Below are positions 27,689-37,226 of a stretch of DNA of 64,000 bases, in pieces (the first letter of the stretch is position 1; each line of letters begins with the position of its first letter). Below the pieces are notes generated by a model, which had not been told where the DNA came from, made no database searches, and was given only the letters and a program-made list of their open reading frames with translations. Source of the stretch: Prevotella sp. DNF00663 (GTDB lineage Bacteria; Bacteroidota; Bacteroidia; Bacteroidales; Bacteroidaceae); contig NZ_KQ960588.1 in NCBI RefSeq assembly GCF_001553265.1, positions 1 through 64,000 on the forward strand. Reading direction: 5' to 3'. The translations under genes were made by a program, and so were the position numbers.

Positions 27689-30253
27689 ATGACTAAGAGA
27701 GCATCTTTTTTTATAAGCGTATTATATATGATATTGTGGAACATGCAAAGTGTTGCACAAACAATTTCCGTCTCTGTTCCACATCAAGTAGCTGTTGGAG
27801 AGAACTTTAGACTCTCCTATACTATTCCAACACAAGACGTTAATGACTTTAGAGCTGGTAACATACCATCTGCTCTTGAGGTCTTGGCAGGGCCATATAC
27901 ATCTTCACAATCTAGTTATCAAATCATTAATGGACGAGCAAGTAGTTCATCATCCATCACATATACGTATACCTTATATGCAGCTAAAAATGGTATATAT
28001 ACAATTCCTTCTGCTGTTGCTATCGTTAATGGGAAGAAAATAGTATCACATGCTGTTAAAGTAGAAGTATCCGGACATGCCCGAAATACAACCAGTCCTC
28101 AGATGCATGAAGACAATAATGCACAGATGCGTAGTGCTGGTTCCCAAATATCGGGTAATGATTTGTTTATCAAAGTGAGCGCAAATAAAAGGGTGGTACA
28201 TGAACAAGAACCAATACTATTAACTTATAAGGTATATACGTTACTTGATCTTACACAATTAGAAGGAAAAATGCCCGACCTAACAGGCTTCCATACACAA
28301 GAAATAAAATTACCACAACAAAAAAACTTCCATGTAGAAAAAGTTAATGGTAGGAATTATAGGTGTGTAACATGGAGTCAATATGTCATGTATCCCCAAA
28401 TTACAGGGAAATTAACGATTCCTAGTATTACTTTCAAGGGCATTGTTGTTCAACAAAATAGAAATGTAGACCCATTAGAAGCATTCTTTAATGGAGGTTC
28501 TGGATATGTGGAGGTTAAGAGGAACATCGTTGCGCCAAGTATTGATGTACAAGTATTGCCACTTCCTACACGTCCCATGGATTTTTCCGGTGGTGTTGGA
28601 ACTTTCAAAATATCAGCCCAATTAAATAAAAGCCAAATAAAGACAGGCGAACCAGTTCAGTTGCGTGTAGCTGTTAGTGGAGTCGGTAATCTAAAGTTGA
28701 TAAAACAGCCTGAAATAAAATTACCAAAAGACTTTGATAAATATGCTCCTAAGATAACTGATAAAACTCAATTGACATCTCAAGGTGTGGAAGGCAGTAT
28801 GGTATACGATTATATCATAGTACCAAGGAATGTTGGGCAATATAAAATTCTAGCTATAGAGTTTATTTATTATGATATTTCCTCAAATTCATACAAGACA
28901 ATATCAACTCAATCATTCAACTTAGAGGTTTCAAAAGGTAATGGTACTAATAGTACGATTTCAGACTTCAGTATGAAGGAAAATGATATTCGAGATATTA
29001 AACGTGGGAATGTAGATTCCTACGATATACATCAAAGTTTCTTTGATTCTCTTAGTTATTGGCTATTCTTGATATTGCCTATTGTCACATTTGGCATATT
29101 ATCAGTTGCTTTCAGGAAACAAGCAAAAGAAAATGCTGACATCATTGCTTCTAAAGGGAGAAAAGCTAATAAAGTTGCCAATAAGAGATTAAAGAAAGCC
29201 AAGAATTTAATGGAAGCCAATAGGGATAATGAATTCTATGACGAAGTTCTAAGGGCTTTATGGGGATATGTAGGTGACAAAATAAATATTCCTGTAGAAA
29301 AACTTTCTCGTGAGAATATATCAGAAAAGTTACAAAGCTATAATGTAGATGATGCTACCATCTCTATGTTCATTACAGCAATAGATGAATGTGAATATGA
29401 ACGATATGCCCCAGGAGATGTAACAGGTAATATGAATAAGACTTTTAATGCAGCTATGACAGCCATTACAAATATAGAGAATGTCATGAATAAGAAGAGA
29501 TATAATACTCATTTTATTATTCTGTTAATACTTCTTGGTTCATTACTTCCTGGTACTACTATAGCTGCAAATAAAGATACGGCAGATAAGGCATATATAA
29601 CAGGTGACTATCAATTAGCAATCAAAGAATACACCCAGTTATTAAAGGGTCACAAAAATGCTTTGCTCTATTATAATCTTGGAAATGCTTACTATCGTAC
29701 GAATGATATTACACATGCTGTACTATCATACGAACGTGCTTTACAATTAGAACCGGGAAATAAGGATATACGCTTCAATTTACAATTTGCCAGAAGTAAG
29801 ACTATTGATAAAATTGCTGAAGACAATGAAATGTTCTTTATAACGTGGTACAAATCATGTGTGAATTTTACGAGTGTTGACAATTGGGCTTATATATCCA
29901 TCATAGCGTTAATAGGATTTTTAGCATTCTTATTGCTATACCTATTCTCTAATAAATTATTATTCCGAAAAGGCGGCTTCTATGCTTCGATTTGCTTTTT
30001 ATGTCTTTTTATCGTTAGTATGGTCTTCTCGTACCAGCAAAAATATAACCTGCAAAACTCTACAGGGGCAATAGTTATAAGTCCTTCGGTATCAGTTTAT
30101 AAAACCCCTACACAAAATAATGCAAGTCAATTTATTATCCATGAGGGAACTAGAGTAGATATTATTGACCAAGGCATGAAAAATTGGTGGAATATTAAAT
30201 TAGCTGATGGTCGTGAGGGGTGGATACCATCAAGTTCTATCGAAAAGATATAA
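27689..30253 (+). CDS. batD: BatD-BatE fusion protein
   Basis: A single frame of 854 residues joining two Bat proteins. Residues 1-599 are BatD: signal peptide (SVLYMILWNMQSVAQ), repeated Ig-like periplasmic modules (ISVSVPHQVAVGENFRLSY; GVGTFKISAQLNKSQIKTGEPV), a membrane segment near 457-476 (LFLILPIVTFGILSVAF) and a cytoplasmic helical part. Residues 600-854 are BatE-like: Met600 starts a signal-like stretch (HFIILLILLGSLLPGTTIAA), then TPRs (ALLYYNLGNAYYRTNDITHA), two membrane segments and a C-terminal SH3-like domain (VYKTPTQN, GREGWIPSSSIEKI). In B. fragilis batD and batE are separate genes. Internal initiation at Met600 is possible. Confidence 0.88.
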   Translation: MTKRASFFISVLYMILWNMQSVAQTISVSVPHQVAVGENFRLSYTIPTQDVNDFRAGNIPSALEVLAGPYTSSQSSYQIINGRASSSSSITYTYTLYAAKNGIYTIPSAVAIVNGKKIVSHAVKVEVSGHARNTTSPQMHEDNNAQMRSAGSQISGNDLFIKVSANKRVVHEQEPILLTYKVYTLLDLTQLEGKMPDLTGFHTQEIKLPQQKNFHVEKVNGRNYRCVTWSQYVMYPQITGKLTIPSITFKGIVVQQNRNVDPLEAFFNGGSGYVEVKRNIVAPSIDVQVLPLPTRPMDFSGGVGTFKISAQLNKSQIKTGEPVQLRVAVSGVGNLKLIKQPEIKLPKDFDKYAPKITDKTQLTSQGVEGSMVYDYIIVPRNVGQYKILAIEFIYYDISSNSYKTISTQSFNLEVSKGNGTNSTISDFSMKENDIRDIKRGNVDSYDIHQSFFDSLSYWLFLILPIVTFGILSVAFRKQAKENADIIASKGRKANKVANKRLKKAKNLMEANRDNEFYDEVLRALWGYVGDKINIPVEKLSRENISEKLQSYNVDDATISMFITAIDECEYERYAPGDVTGNMNKTFNAAMTAITNIENVMNKKRYNTHFIILLILLGSLLPGTTIAANKDTADKAYITGDYQLAIKEYTQLLKGHKNALLYYNLGNAYYRTNDITHAVLSYERALQLEPGNKDIRFNLQFARSKTIDKIAEDNEMFFITWYKSCVNFTSVDNWAYISIIALIGFLAFLLLYLFSNKLLFRKGGFYASICFLCLFIVSMVFSYQQKYNLQNSTGAIVISPSVSVYKTPTQNNASQFIIHEGTRVDIIDQGMKNWWNIKLADGREGWIPSSSIEKI

Positions 30254-30263
30254 TTCTTATATA

Positions 30264-30953
30264 ATGGATTACAGTAATATCAATCAGATTGATATAAATA
30301 TATTACATAGCTTTAATAGCAGTAACAATCTGTTATTAGACCATCTCATGCAATATTCTACATTAGGGTATACATGGATTCCATTATACTTTGCAATATT
30401 CTTTCTCGTTGTCAAAAACAATGAGACTATGTTACAGATTTGTATAACAGTATTGGGAATTCTCTTTGGAGTTCTCTTAGCTAGTGGAACCGATAATTTG
30501 CTAGTTAAGCCATTGGTAGAGCGTCTACGTCCTATCAATGATCCATATATTAAATACACATTGGATATTCTAAAAGGGGTAGGCGAAAAAGACTTTAGCT
30601 TTTTCTCTGCACATGCAGCAAACACTTTTGCTATAGCCACTTTCATTTGTTGCCTGACGCGAAGCCTCTCCTTGAGTATTATCATGTACATATGGGCTAT
30701 AATAAATTCCATTACGCGATTATATCTAGGACTTCATTATCCCAGCGATGTATGCATGGGCATGTTGTGGGGGAGTCTCGTTGGAATAATTAGTTATAAA
30801 GTGTACCATTATATATATTATAAATATTCACCCAAAATAAATTATATATCATCTCAATATACATCTACTGGATATAGCCATGAGGATATTGATGTCGTAA
30901 TATCTATTTTCGTCATGTTACTAATCCTTTCATTAATTATTTCTGTTATATAA
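30264..30953 (+). CDS. PAP2-family membrane phosphatase
   Basis: A 229-residue integral membrane protein of the type 2 phosphatidic acid phosphatase superfamily. The three motifs are visible: KPLVERLRP (K-x6-RP), SFFSAHAANT (a variant of PSGH, with the active-site His) and TRLYLGLHYPSDV (S/T-R-x5-H-x3-D). Several hydrophobic segments separate them. Likely substrates are undecaprenyl diphosphate or another lipid phosphate at the periplasmic face; the substrate cannot be told from sequence. It starts 10 bases after the bat genes and ends 2 bases before queA, so it belongs to the same run. The start chosen is MDYSNINQ; an upstream reading overlaps batD-batE. Confidence 0.85.
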   Translation: MDYSNINQIDINILHSFNSSNNLLLDHLMQYSTLGYTWIPLYFAIFFLVVKNNETMLQICITVLGILFGVLLASGTDNLLVKPLVERLRPINDPYIKYTLDILKGVGEKDFSFFSAHAANTFAIATFICCLTRSLSLSIIMYIWAIINSITRLYLGLHYPSDVCMGMLWGSLVGIISYKVYHYIYYKYSPKINYISSQYTSTGYSHEDIDVVISIFVMLLILSLIISVI

Positions 30954-30955
30954 AA

Positions 30956-32227
30956 ATGAATACAAAGAACATTCAAATAAGTGATTATACATACGATTTA
31001 CCCGATGAAAGAATTGCAAAATTCCCTGTTAGTCCACGTGACCATAGTAAGTTACTAGTATATAACCATGGCACAATAGAACAAGACCATTTTTATAATA
31101 TTTCTCATTGGCTGCCCCAAGGGGCTCTCATGGTATATAATAATACGAAAGTGATTCAGGCACGAATACATTTTCGTAAATCAACAGGAGCATTAATAGA
31201 AGTCTTTCTACTAGAACCTGCAAAACCGGCAGACTATGAACAGATGTTCCAGTCTGTAGGCAAATGTTCGTGGATCTGTATGGTCGGCAATCTGAAGAAA
31301 TGGAAGAATGGAACTTTAGAACGAGATTTTGAAATTCGTGGATGTAAAATCACTTTAAAAGCTAATCGAAAAGAATTTGACGCAAACCACTTCTTACATT
31401 CTTCATTCAAAACTCCTAGTGCTGGATATTGGATTGATTTTGAATGGGACACAACGGGAGGTATAAGTTTTGCCGAGATACTACAAACTGTTGGAGAATT
31501 ACCAATCCCGCCATATTTAAATCGTGAGACAGAAGAAAGTGATAAAACCACCTACCAAACTGTATATAGTAAAATTATGGGAAGTGTGGCTGCACCAACA
31601 GCAGGCTTACATTTCACAGATTCGGTATTAGATTCTATCAAAAAGTTAGGTATTGAAACCGAAGAATTAACATTGCATGTAGGAGCTGGGACATTTAAGC
31701 CTGTCAAGCATCCTGAAATAAAAGAACATGAAATGCACACAGAATTCATCTGCGTACACAAACAGACGCTCGTTAAATTATTAAATCATCAATGCGAAGC
31801 TATTGCTGTTGGAACAACGAGTGTTAGAACACTTGAAAGCCTTTATTACATGGGTGTGAAACTGGAACATGACAAAAACCTTACTGAAGAGCAACTGCAC
31901 GTTTTCCAATGGGAGCCATATGAAAATGAGGTAGAAGGTGGGCTTATCAATCAGATTACCCCACAGAAGGCCATTCAAAATATCTTAGACTATCTAAATG
32001 AAAATGAACTGAATGCTCTTCATAGCAGTACACAAATTATTATTGCACCCGGCTATGAATATAAGTATGTAAAGATGCTCATTACCAATTTCCACCAACC
32101 ACAAAGTACATTACTTCTATTGGTAAGTGCTTTTGTCAAGGGAAACTGGAAAACCATCTATGACTATGCCCTATCACATGATTTTCGCTTCTTAAGCTAT
32201 GGTGATAGTAGTTTATTAATTCCATAA
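30956..32227 (+). CDS. queA: S-adenosylmethionine:tRNA ribosyltransferase-isomerase
   Basis: Transfers and isomerises the ribosyl part of AdoMet onto preQ1 at tRNA position 34, giving epoxyqueuosine. Family marks: YDLPDERIAKFPVSPRDHSKL-type start, NNTKVIQAR, GELPIPPYLNRE, TAGLHFT, LHVGAGTFKPV and TSVRTLES. The 423 residues exceed the ~350 of E. coli QueA because of an insertion in the middle, which is common in Bacteroidetes. It is followed by the DUF2027-Smr gene after 20 bases. Confidence 0.95.
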   Translation: MNTKNIQISDYTYDLPDERIAKFPVSPRDHSKLLVYNHGTIEQDHFYNISHWLPQGALMVYNNTKVIQARIHFRKSTGALIEVFLLEPAKPADYEQMFQSVGKCSWICMVGNLKKWKNGTLERDFEIRGCKITLKANRKEFDANHFLHSSFKTPSAGYWIDFEWDTTGGISFAEILQTVGELPIPPYLNRETEESDKTTYQTVYSKIMGSVAAPTAGLHFTDSVLDSIKKLGIETEELTLHVGAGTFKPVKHPEIKEHEMHTEFICVHKQTLVKLLNHQCEAIAVGTTSVRTLESLYYMGVKLEHDKNLTEEQLHVFQWEPYENEVEGGLINQITPQKAIQNILDYLNENELNALHSSTQIIIAPGYEYKYVKMLITNFHQPQSTLLLLVSAFVKGNWKTIYDYALSHDFRFLSYGDSSLLIP

Positions 32228-32247
32228 TTCACATAGAACACATCATT

Positions 32248-33384
32248 ATGAAAATAGGAGATAGAGTACGCTTTTTAAATGAAATTGGCGGTGGAACCAT
32301 TGCGGGATTTCAAAGTCATCAGATAGTATTGGTTGAAGACGAAGATGGCTTCCAAATACCAGTTTCCAGATCTGATGTTGTTGTCACAAACATGGATGAC
32401 TATAGCACATCAAGAGCCATCAAATCAAAAACAAATGCTTTAGAGAAGAAACAAAATCAAGAGCAAGAACATAAAAACCATAGTATCAAAGCATTACTTC
32501 ATGAAGAAATAGCTGATGATGATTCTGATGACAGTAGCTTCTTCGAAGAACCGGAAATTACTTTCAAGAAACCTATTGAGGAGAGAAAGGGTGGGGATTT
32601 ACTTAATCTATATCTAGCCTTTGTTCCCCAAAATCCGCTAAATATCACACAATCATCTTTCAAGGCGTACATCATTAATGATTGTAATTACTATGTGCAA
32701 TGCGCCTATGCCTCTTTGCAAGAAAGCAATCACAATTTACGCTTTCAAGGAGAAATAGCACCCAATACTCAATTAGCTATTGAAGATGTTGATTTAGAAA
32801 TGCTAAATGACCTTTCGCGCATATCACTCCAAGCTTTCTTTTATAAGAAAGAAAAGGTATTCATCGGAAAACCAGCTTTTAATATACGGCTAAAATTAGA
32901 TCCTGTTAAATTCTATAAATCTCATGTATTTGTAGAGAATGACTTTTTTGAATCTCCGGCATTACTGTATCATTTAATTATAGATGATGAACCACTTGCT
33001 AGTTCTTCAATGAAAATAGCTAGTACTCTGGACTTTGCCACAGATAAGGATACTAAAAATGTTCAATCTCAAGATAAACGATTTATCAGACAGAAAGACT
33101 CCGATATCCTTGTTGTAGATTTACATGCTCATGAATTATTGGATACTACAGCCGGAATGAGACCAGAAGATATACGAGACTATCAAATGGAGAAATTCAA
33201 TGAAATTATGGAGCACTATAAGAATCGACGAGGACAAAAAATAGTCTTTATCCATGGTAAAGGAAATGGTGTATTAAGGCAATCCATCATTCACGAACTA
33301 AATTACAAATATAAGAAAGTTCAATATCAAGATGCTTCATTTCTAGAATATGGTTATGGAGCCACCCAAGTAGTCATCAAATAA
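32248..33384 (+). CDS. DUF2027-Smr domain protein
   Basis: A 378-residue cytoplasmic protein. The N-terminus (MKIGDRVRFLNEIGGGTIAG) has an SH3-like appearance typical of DUF2027. An acidic linker (DDDSDDSSFFEEPE, near residue 92) follows, then a beta-rich middle domain, and a C-terminal Smr domain with VVDLHAHEL and IVFIHGKGNGVLRQ. Smr domains of MutS2-like proteins act as nucleases; MutS ATPase parts are absent here. In Bacteroidetes this is a stand-alone family of unknown role. It starts 20 bases after queA. Confidence 0.85.
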   Translation: MKIGDRVRFLNEIGGGTIAGFQSHQIVLVEDEDGFQIPVSRSDVVVTNMDDYSTSRAIKSKTNALEKKQNQEQEHKNHSIKALLHEEIADDDSDDSSFFEEPEITFKKPIEERKGGDLLNLYLAFVPQNPLNITQSSFKAYIINDCNYYVQCAYASLQESNHNLRFQGEIAPNTQLAIEDVDLEMLNDLSRISLQAFFYKKEKVFIGKPAFNIRLKLDPVKFYKSHVFVENDFFESPALLYHLIIDDEPLASSSMKIASTLDFATDKDTKNVQSQDKRFIRQKDSDILVVDLHAHELLDTTAGMRPEDIRDYQMEKFNEIMEHYKNRRGQKIVFIHGKGNGVLRQSIIHELNYKYKKVQYQDASFLEYGYGATQVVIK

Positions 33385-33392
33385 TATTTATC

Positions 33393-35333
33393 ATGAATTA
33401 CGGTTTTATCAAAGTAGCCACAGCAATACCAAATGTACTTGTTGGCGATGCCAAATACAACACCGATAATCTTATATCAACTATTCAGCAAGCTGAAAAT
33501 GAAGATGTTGAGATTATTGTGTTTCCAGAATTATCTGTAACAGGATATACTTGTCAAGATCTATTTCGCCAACAACTGTTACTAGATGCCGCTGAAGAAA
33601 ATATCTCTCGACTTGTGAGTTCTACAAGCAATTTTGATATTATCAGTATTATAGGGGCTCCCATCTGTGTCGGCGACTTATTACTCAACTGTGCCATTGT
33701 TATCCAACGTGGACATATATTGGGAATCATACCGAAGACATATCTACCAAATTATAATGAATTTTATGAGAAGCGATGGTTTGCTTCTTCACAAGATTTA
33801 CACGATACCACGATTCGATATGCCGGACAAAATGTATCTGTGACATCAACCCCTCAACTATTCCAAACAGCAGGTGGTGTCAAATTTGGCGTTGAAATAT
33901 GCGAAGATGTATGGGCGCCCATCCCACCTAGTAACCAATTAGCCGTATGCGGAGCCGATTTGATTTTCAATTTATCAGCAAGCAATGATTTACTAGGTAA
34001 GCATCAATATCTGATGGCTTTGCTAAGACAGCAGAGCGCCAGAACTATATCTGGATATATATATAGCAGTAGCGGCTATGGTGAAAGTACACAAGATTTA
34101 GTCTATGGTGGAAATGCTATTATTTTTGAGAATGGGAGTCTCCTTGCAGAAGCAGATAGATTTGTGTTATCGCCCCAAATGGAGATGGCTCAAATCGATG
34201 TAGAACGTCTACGTACAGAGCGTCGCAATAATTCCACATTTGTCAATGCCCAGCGTCCAACTACCAACAACACTGATTCTAATAAGATTATCATCAATTG
34301 CAAAGAGATTACCCCTCGCCCATTTACATTAACTAGACAAGTGGATCCACAACCTTTTATTCCACACGAAGAGAATTTGAGTGCTGCCTGTGAGGAGATT
34401 CTGAATATACAGGTAATGGGGTTAGCCAAACGTTTACAACATACACATAGCAAACGAGTAGTTATAGGTATCAGTGGAGGATTAGATTCAACATTGGCAC
34501 TCCTTGTATGTATCAAGACTTTTGATAAGTTAGGATTAGATAGAGCAGGTATCCTTGGTGTCACCATGCCGGGATTTGGTACGTCCGACCGTACCTATCA
34601 CAATGCAATCCATCTCATGCAAAAACTTGGGATTGAAATTCGTGAAATCAATATCGCCAATGCTGTAATACAACACTTCAATGATATAGGCCATGATATC
34701 AAGGTACACGATGTAACCTATGAGAATTCTCAGGCTCGCGAGCGTACCCAGATTCTGATGGATCTGAGTAATCAGGTTGGTGGACTAGTCATTGGTACCG
34801 GTGATTTGTCTGAATTAGCATTAGGATGGGCTACTTATAATGGAGACCATATGAGCATGTATGGAGTTAACGCCAGTGTTCCCAAGACTATTATCAAGTA
34901 CTTGGTAGAATATGTTGCAACAACATTAGACCAAACTGTACACGACATCTTATTAGATATCATTGATACACCGATTAGTCCGGAACTTACCCCGGCCGCT
35001 GAATCTGGGAACATCCAACAAAAGACGGAAGACTTAGTTGGTCCATACGAGCTACACGATTTCTTTCTTTACTATCTCTTGAGATTTGGCTTTAGTCCTA
35101 AAAAGATTTATCTGCTTGCATGTAAAGCTTTCAAGCCTGAACAATATTCTCAGGAAACCATCAAGCATTGGCTCAGAACTTTCCATTACAGATTCTTTAC
35201 ACAACAGTTCAAACGCAGTTGTCTGCCGGATGGTCCAAAGGTTGGAAGTGTAAGCCTCAGTCCAAGGGGAGATTGGCGTATGCCTAGCGATGCTATGAAT
35301 CGTTTATGGCTAGAAGAATGTGATGAACTTTGA
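33393..35333 (+). CDS. nadE: Glutamine-dependent NAD+ synthetase
   Basis: Last step of NAD synthesis, amidating nicotinate adenine dinucleotide with ammonia from glutamine. The N-terminal nitrilase-type glutaminase domain has the catalytic triad: Glu in FPELSVTGY, Lys in IPKTYLPNYNEFYE and Cys in GVEICEDVWAP. The C-terminal synthetase has the PP-loop GISGGLDSTLALL and GTGDLSELALGWATYNGDHM. The 646 residues fit the glutamine-using long form. It ends the long plus-strand run begun at moxR, just before a 21-bp hairpin. Confidence 0.97.
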   Translation: MNYGFIKVATAIPNVLVGDAKYNTDNLISTIQQAENEDVEIIVFPELSVTGYTCQDLFRQQLLLDAAEENISRLVSSTSNFDIISIIGAPICVGDLLLNCAIVIQRGHILGIIPKTYLPNYNEFYEKRWFASSQDLHDTTIRYAGQNVSVTSTPQLFQTAGGVKFGVEICEDVWAPIPPSNQLAVCGADLIFNLSASNDLLGKHQYLMALLRQQSARTISGYIYSSSGYGESTQDLVYGGNAIIFENGSLLAEADRFVLSPQMEMAQIDVERLRTERRNNSTFVNAQRPTTNNTDSNKIIINCKEITPRPFTLTRQVDPQPFIPHEENLSAACEEILNIQVMGLAKRLQHTHSKRVVIGISGGLDSTLALLVCIKTFDKLGLDRAGILGVTMPGFGTSDRTYHNAIHLMQKLGIEIREINIANAVIQHFNDIGHDIKVHDVTYENSQARERTQILMDLSNQVGGLVIGTGDLSELALGWATYNGDHMSMYGVNASVPKTIIKYLVEYVATTLDQTVHDILLDIIDTPISPELTPAAESGNIQQKTEDLVGPYELHDFFLYYLLRFGFSPKKIYLLACKAFKPEQYSQETIKHWLRTFHYRFFTQQFKRSCLPDGPKVGSVSLSPRGDWRMPSDAMNRLWLEECDEL

Positions 35334-35344
35334 CTTAGGAAAAC

Positions 35345-35395
35345 TATATAAAGAAGGCTTCTTGCTATTATTCTGCAAGAAGCTTTCTTTATATA
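35345..35395 (+). terminator. Long bidirectional terminator between nadE and a convergent gene
   Basis: Two 21-base arms (35345-35365 and 35375-35395) are complementary except for one G-T pair, with a 9-base loop. The arms contain GGCTTCTTGC and GCAAGAAGC. It sits between convergent stop codons 68 bases apart and has T/A-rich flanks on both strands, so it probably ends both transcripts. Confidence 0.75.
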
Positions 35396-35401
35396 TGAAT
35401 A

Positions 35402-35653
35402 TCATCTAGGAAATTTCTGTTTTAATCTTTTCCATCCTTCTACTCCCAGAATGGTAAAACCACCATATTGACATGTTTTTGCCAAGCCAAAAAACACCAC
35501 CCATAGAACACCTTTCAAAGACGTGGATATAGGTAATGCCATCTGCCCAAAAGAGATGATATAAAAAGGTATACACATCAACAACACACATACACCTGTT
35601 TTAAAAGAAAGCTTTTGAAGCCAACTCTTAATTCGTGTCAGAACTTTTCTCAT
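35402..35653 (-). CDS. Small two-segment membrane protein
   Basis: An 83-residue hypothetical protein with a basic N-terminus (MRKVLTRIKSWLQKL), then two hydrophobic segments (TGVCVLLMCIPFYIISFGQM; LKGVLWVVFFGLAKTCQYGGFTIL) and a basic tail. The start at MRKVLTRI is preferred because a longer reading starts inside the upstream terminator region. I do not recognise a functional family. Confidence 0.6.
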   Translation of the reverse strand: MRKVLTRIKSWLQKLSFKTGVCVLLMCIPFYIISFGQMALPISTSLKGVLWVVFFGLAKTCQYGGFTILGVEGWKRLKQKFPR

Positions 35654-35666
35654 AAATAGAATAAAA

Positions 35667-35700
35667 TAGGGCACAAACATAAGACTATATTTGTGCCCTA
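35667..35700 (-). terminator. Terminator after the small His-rich membrane protein
   Basis: On the minus strand TAGGGCACAAA and TTTGTGCCCTA form a perfect 11-bp stem with a 12-base loop, followed by TTTTATTCTATTT. It separates the porin-small protein unit from the next gene. Confidence 0.85.
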
Positions 35701-35718
35701 GATAACAATGTCTCTAAA

Positions 35719-35931
35719 TTATGCGGTATATAACCATACTACGAAACAAATTATTATAAGTGCCAAAATCACTAGACAAGCGAAAAGTACATTGGCCAAG
35801 AACTTTCTTCTTCTCTTTGCTCTTGCAGCCCCTGTCGTCATATTGTAATGGCTATGACGATGTTTTCCGTTGCTGTGATGACGGTGATGCACATAATTCT
35901 TTTCTGTCGAATTTCTATAGTTATCTTCCAT
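35719..35931 (-). CDS. Small His-rich single-pass membrane protein
   Basis: A 70-residue protein. The N-terminal half is rich in His and Arg (VHHRHHSNGKHRHSHYN), then a basic stretch (RAKRRRKFL) precedes one membrane segment (LFACLVILALIIICFVVWLY). The basic residues on the N-terminal side predict an N-in, C-out topology. It starts 29 bases after the porin stop and shares its transcript. The His cluster could bind metal ions; this is inference. No family recognised. Confidence 0.6.
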   Translation of the reverse strand: MEDNYRNSTEKNYVHHRHHSNGKHRHSHYNMTTGAARAKRRRKFLANVLFACLVILALIIICFVVWLYTA

Positions 35932-35960
35932 AATTATTTATTCCTTTTCTTTTGATATTA

Positions 35961-37091
35961 CTAAAATCTGAAACTAACCTGCACATCTACCATATCATAA
36001 TCATGCTTTGCTAGCGTTCTATCGTTTACTCTTGCGTACTCGGCCGAGATTTCTAAATTCTTAGTAAATTCATAATCTGCACCTATTTCATAAAAAGTCT
36101 TTGCAGAAGCCCATTCTCCTGTCTTTCTATAAAGGTCATAACGAGCTTTTACATGCATCTGCTTTTTAATGATGGGAGCTATTGCTAAAACGTAAAACCC
36201 GTCAGCTTTATTGCCATTACTGCTCAGAGTGCAATCTGAAGCAGTCTTGGAGTCTTGATAAGTCTTAGCAAAAGCATTACCAGTAGAATGGATATACTCC
36301 GAACGGAATGTCCAATCATTCACCACATATTCCCCACTGATAGCATAACGGTGTTGTGACAAACTTCTAATAGCTCCCTTATGTTCTACGGTATTGCCAA
36401 CAGCATCTGTCTCAGACCAATCGCCTTTTCGGGCATAAGAGCCTTCCCAGCCGAATACACCTAGTCTCATACCAGCTACTGGCATTACCCATATACCACC
36501 AATGATATCCTTACGTTGGTCTACATCTTTTACATTGATACCCTGTCCATTAAAGATACCAACCTGATAATGTAGCAAATTACGGCCATTTGAGTTCTTC
36601 AAGAAATCACCTTGCAGCTGAAGACCTATATCCCTACCATTAGAACTATGTGCTCCAACTCGATCATTAAAGCCAGCTAAACTTGTAACATTCTGTGCAT
36701 AGCCCATAAAGCCTTGGTCAACCGGATGCATAGGGTTCTCAAAGGTAAATGGTCGTTTAAATTGTCCCAACTTCACTTTAAAGTAACCATATTTTTGCCA
36801 TTCTGCAAACAAATCTACAATACGAGGACTACTGCCCAGTGTAGAAGTGTTACCATTCAACTGAATTTGCGCTTTCCATGCTACATCATTAAGAATTCTA
36901 CCGTCAAGAGAAACCCTGACCAATCGAATATTAAAGGAGTTAGCTTTCGCACCACTCTGTCCACTATACTGGTATTGCGTGATACCATACCCAGACAACT
37001 TTAAATTGTTGACCCAAGTTGCTTTACTTTCTTGCGCTGATGCACCATAAGATGCCAATACAAGTAATGATGCAAGGATTTCCTTTTTCAT
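35961..37091 (-). CDS. OprO/OprP-type outer-membrane porin
   Basis: A 376-residue outer-membrane beta-barrel protein. A signal peptide (ILASLLVLASYGASAQ) is followed by alternating strands and a C-terminal aromatic residue (VQVSFRF) typical of barrels. The segment FNIRLVRVSLDGRI, then VKLGQFKRPFTFENPM, fits the phosphate-selective porin O/P family. True phosphate selectivity is not shown; in Bacteroidetes these proteins are general anion or oxyanion porin candidates. It lies downstream of feoAB on the same strand but has its own promoter. Confidence 0.82.
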   Translation of the reverse strand: MKKEILASLLVLASYGASAQESKATWVNNLKLSGYGITQYQYSGQSGAKANSFNIRLVRVSLDGRILNDVAWKAQIQLNGNTSTLGSSPRIVDLFAEWQKYGYFKVKLGQFKRPFTFENPMHPVDQGFMGYAQNVTSLAGFNDRVGAHSSNGRDIGLQLQGDFLKNSNGRNLLHYQVGIFNGQGINVKDVDQRKDIIGGIWVMPVAGMRLGVFGWEGSYARKGDWSETDAVGNTVEHKGAIRSLSQHRYAISGEYVVNDWTFRSEYIHSTGNAFAKTYQDSKTASDCTLSSNGNKADGFYVLAIAPIIKKQMHVKARYDLYRKTGEWASAKTFYEIGADYEFTKNLEISAEYARVNDRTLAKHDYDMVDVQVSFRF

Positions 37092-37135
37092 AAATAAATG
37101 ATTAACGATTTTCTATTTTCGTTTAGTGATTAGTG

Positions 37136-37143
37136 CAAAAGTA
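37136..37143 (-). promoter_or_regulatory. Candidate porin promoter
   Basis: TACTTTTG on the minus strand, an exact TAnnTTTG element 45 bases before the porin start codon, in the spacer after feoAB. Confidence 0.5.
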
Positions 37144-37226
37144 ACCATTTTTTTTAATTCATGCTATTTTTTGCAGGAAATTCCTTGTTCTAATTAATGT
37201 TGCAAAATTGCACTTCCATCCCTGAA

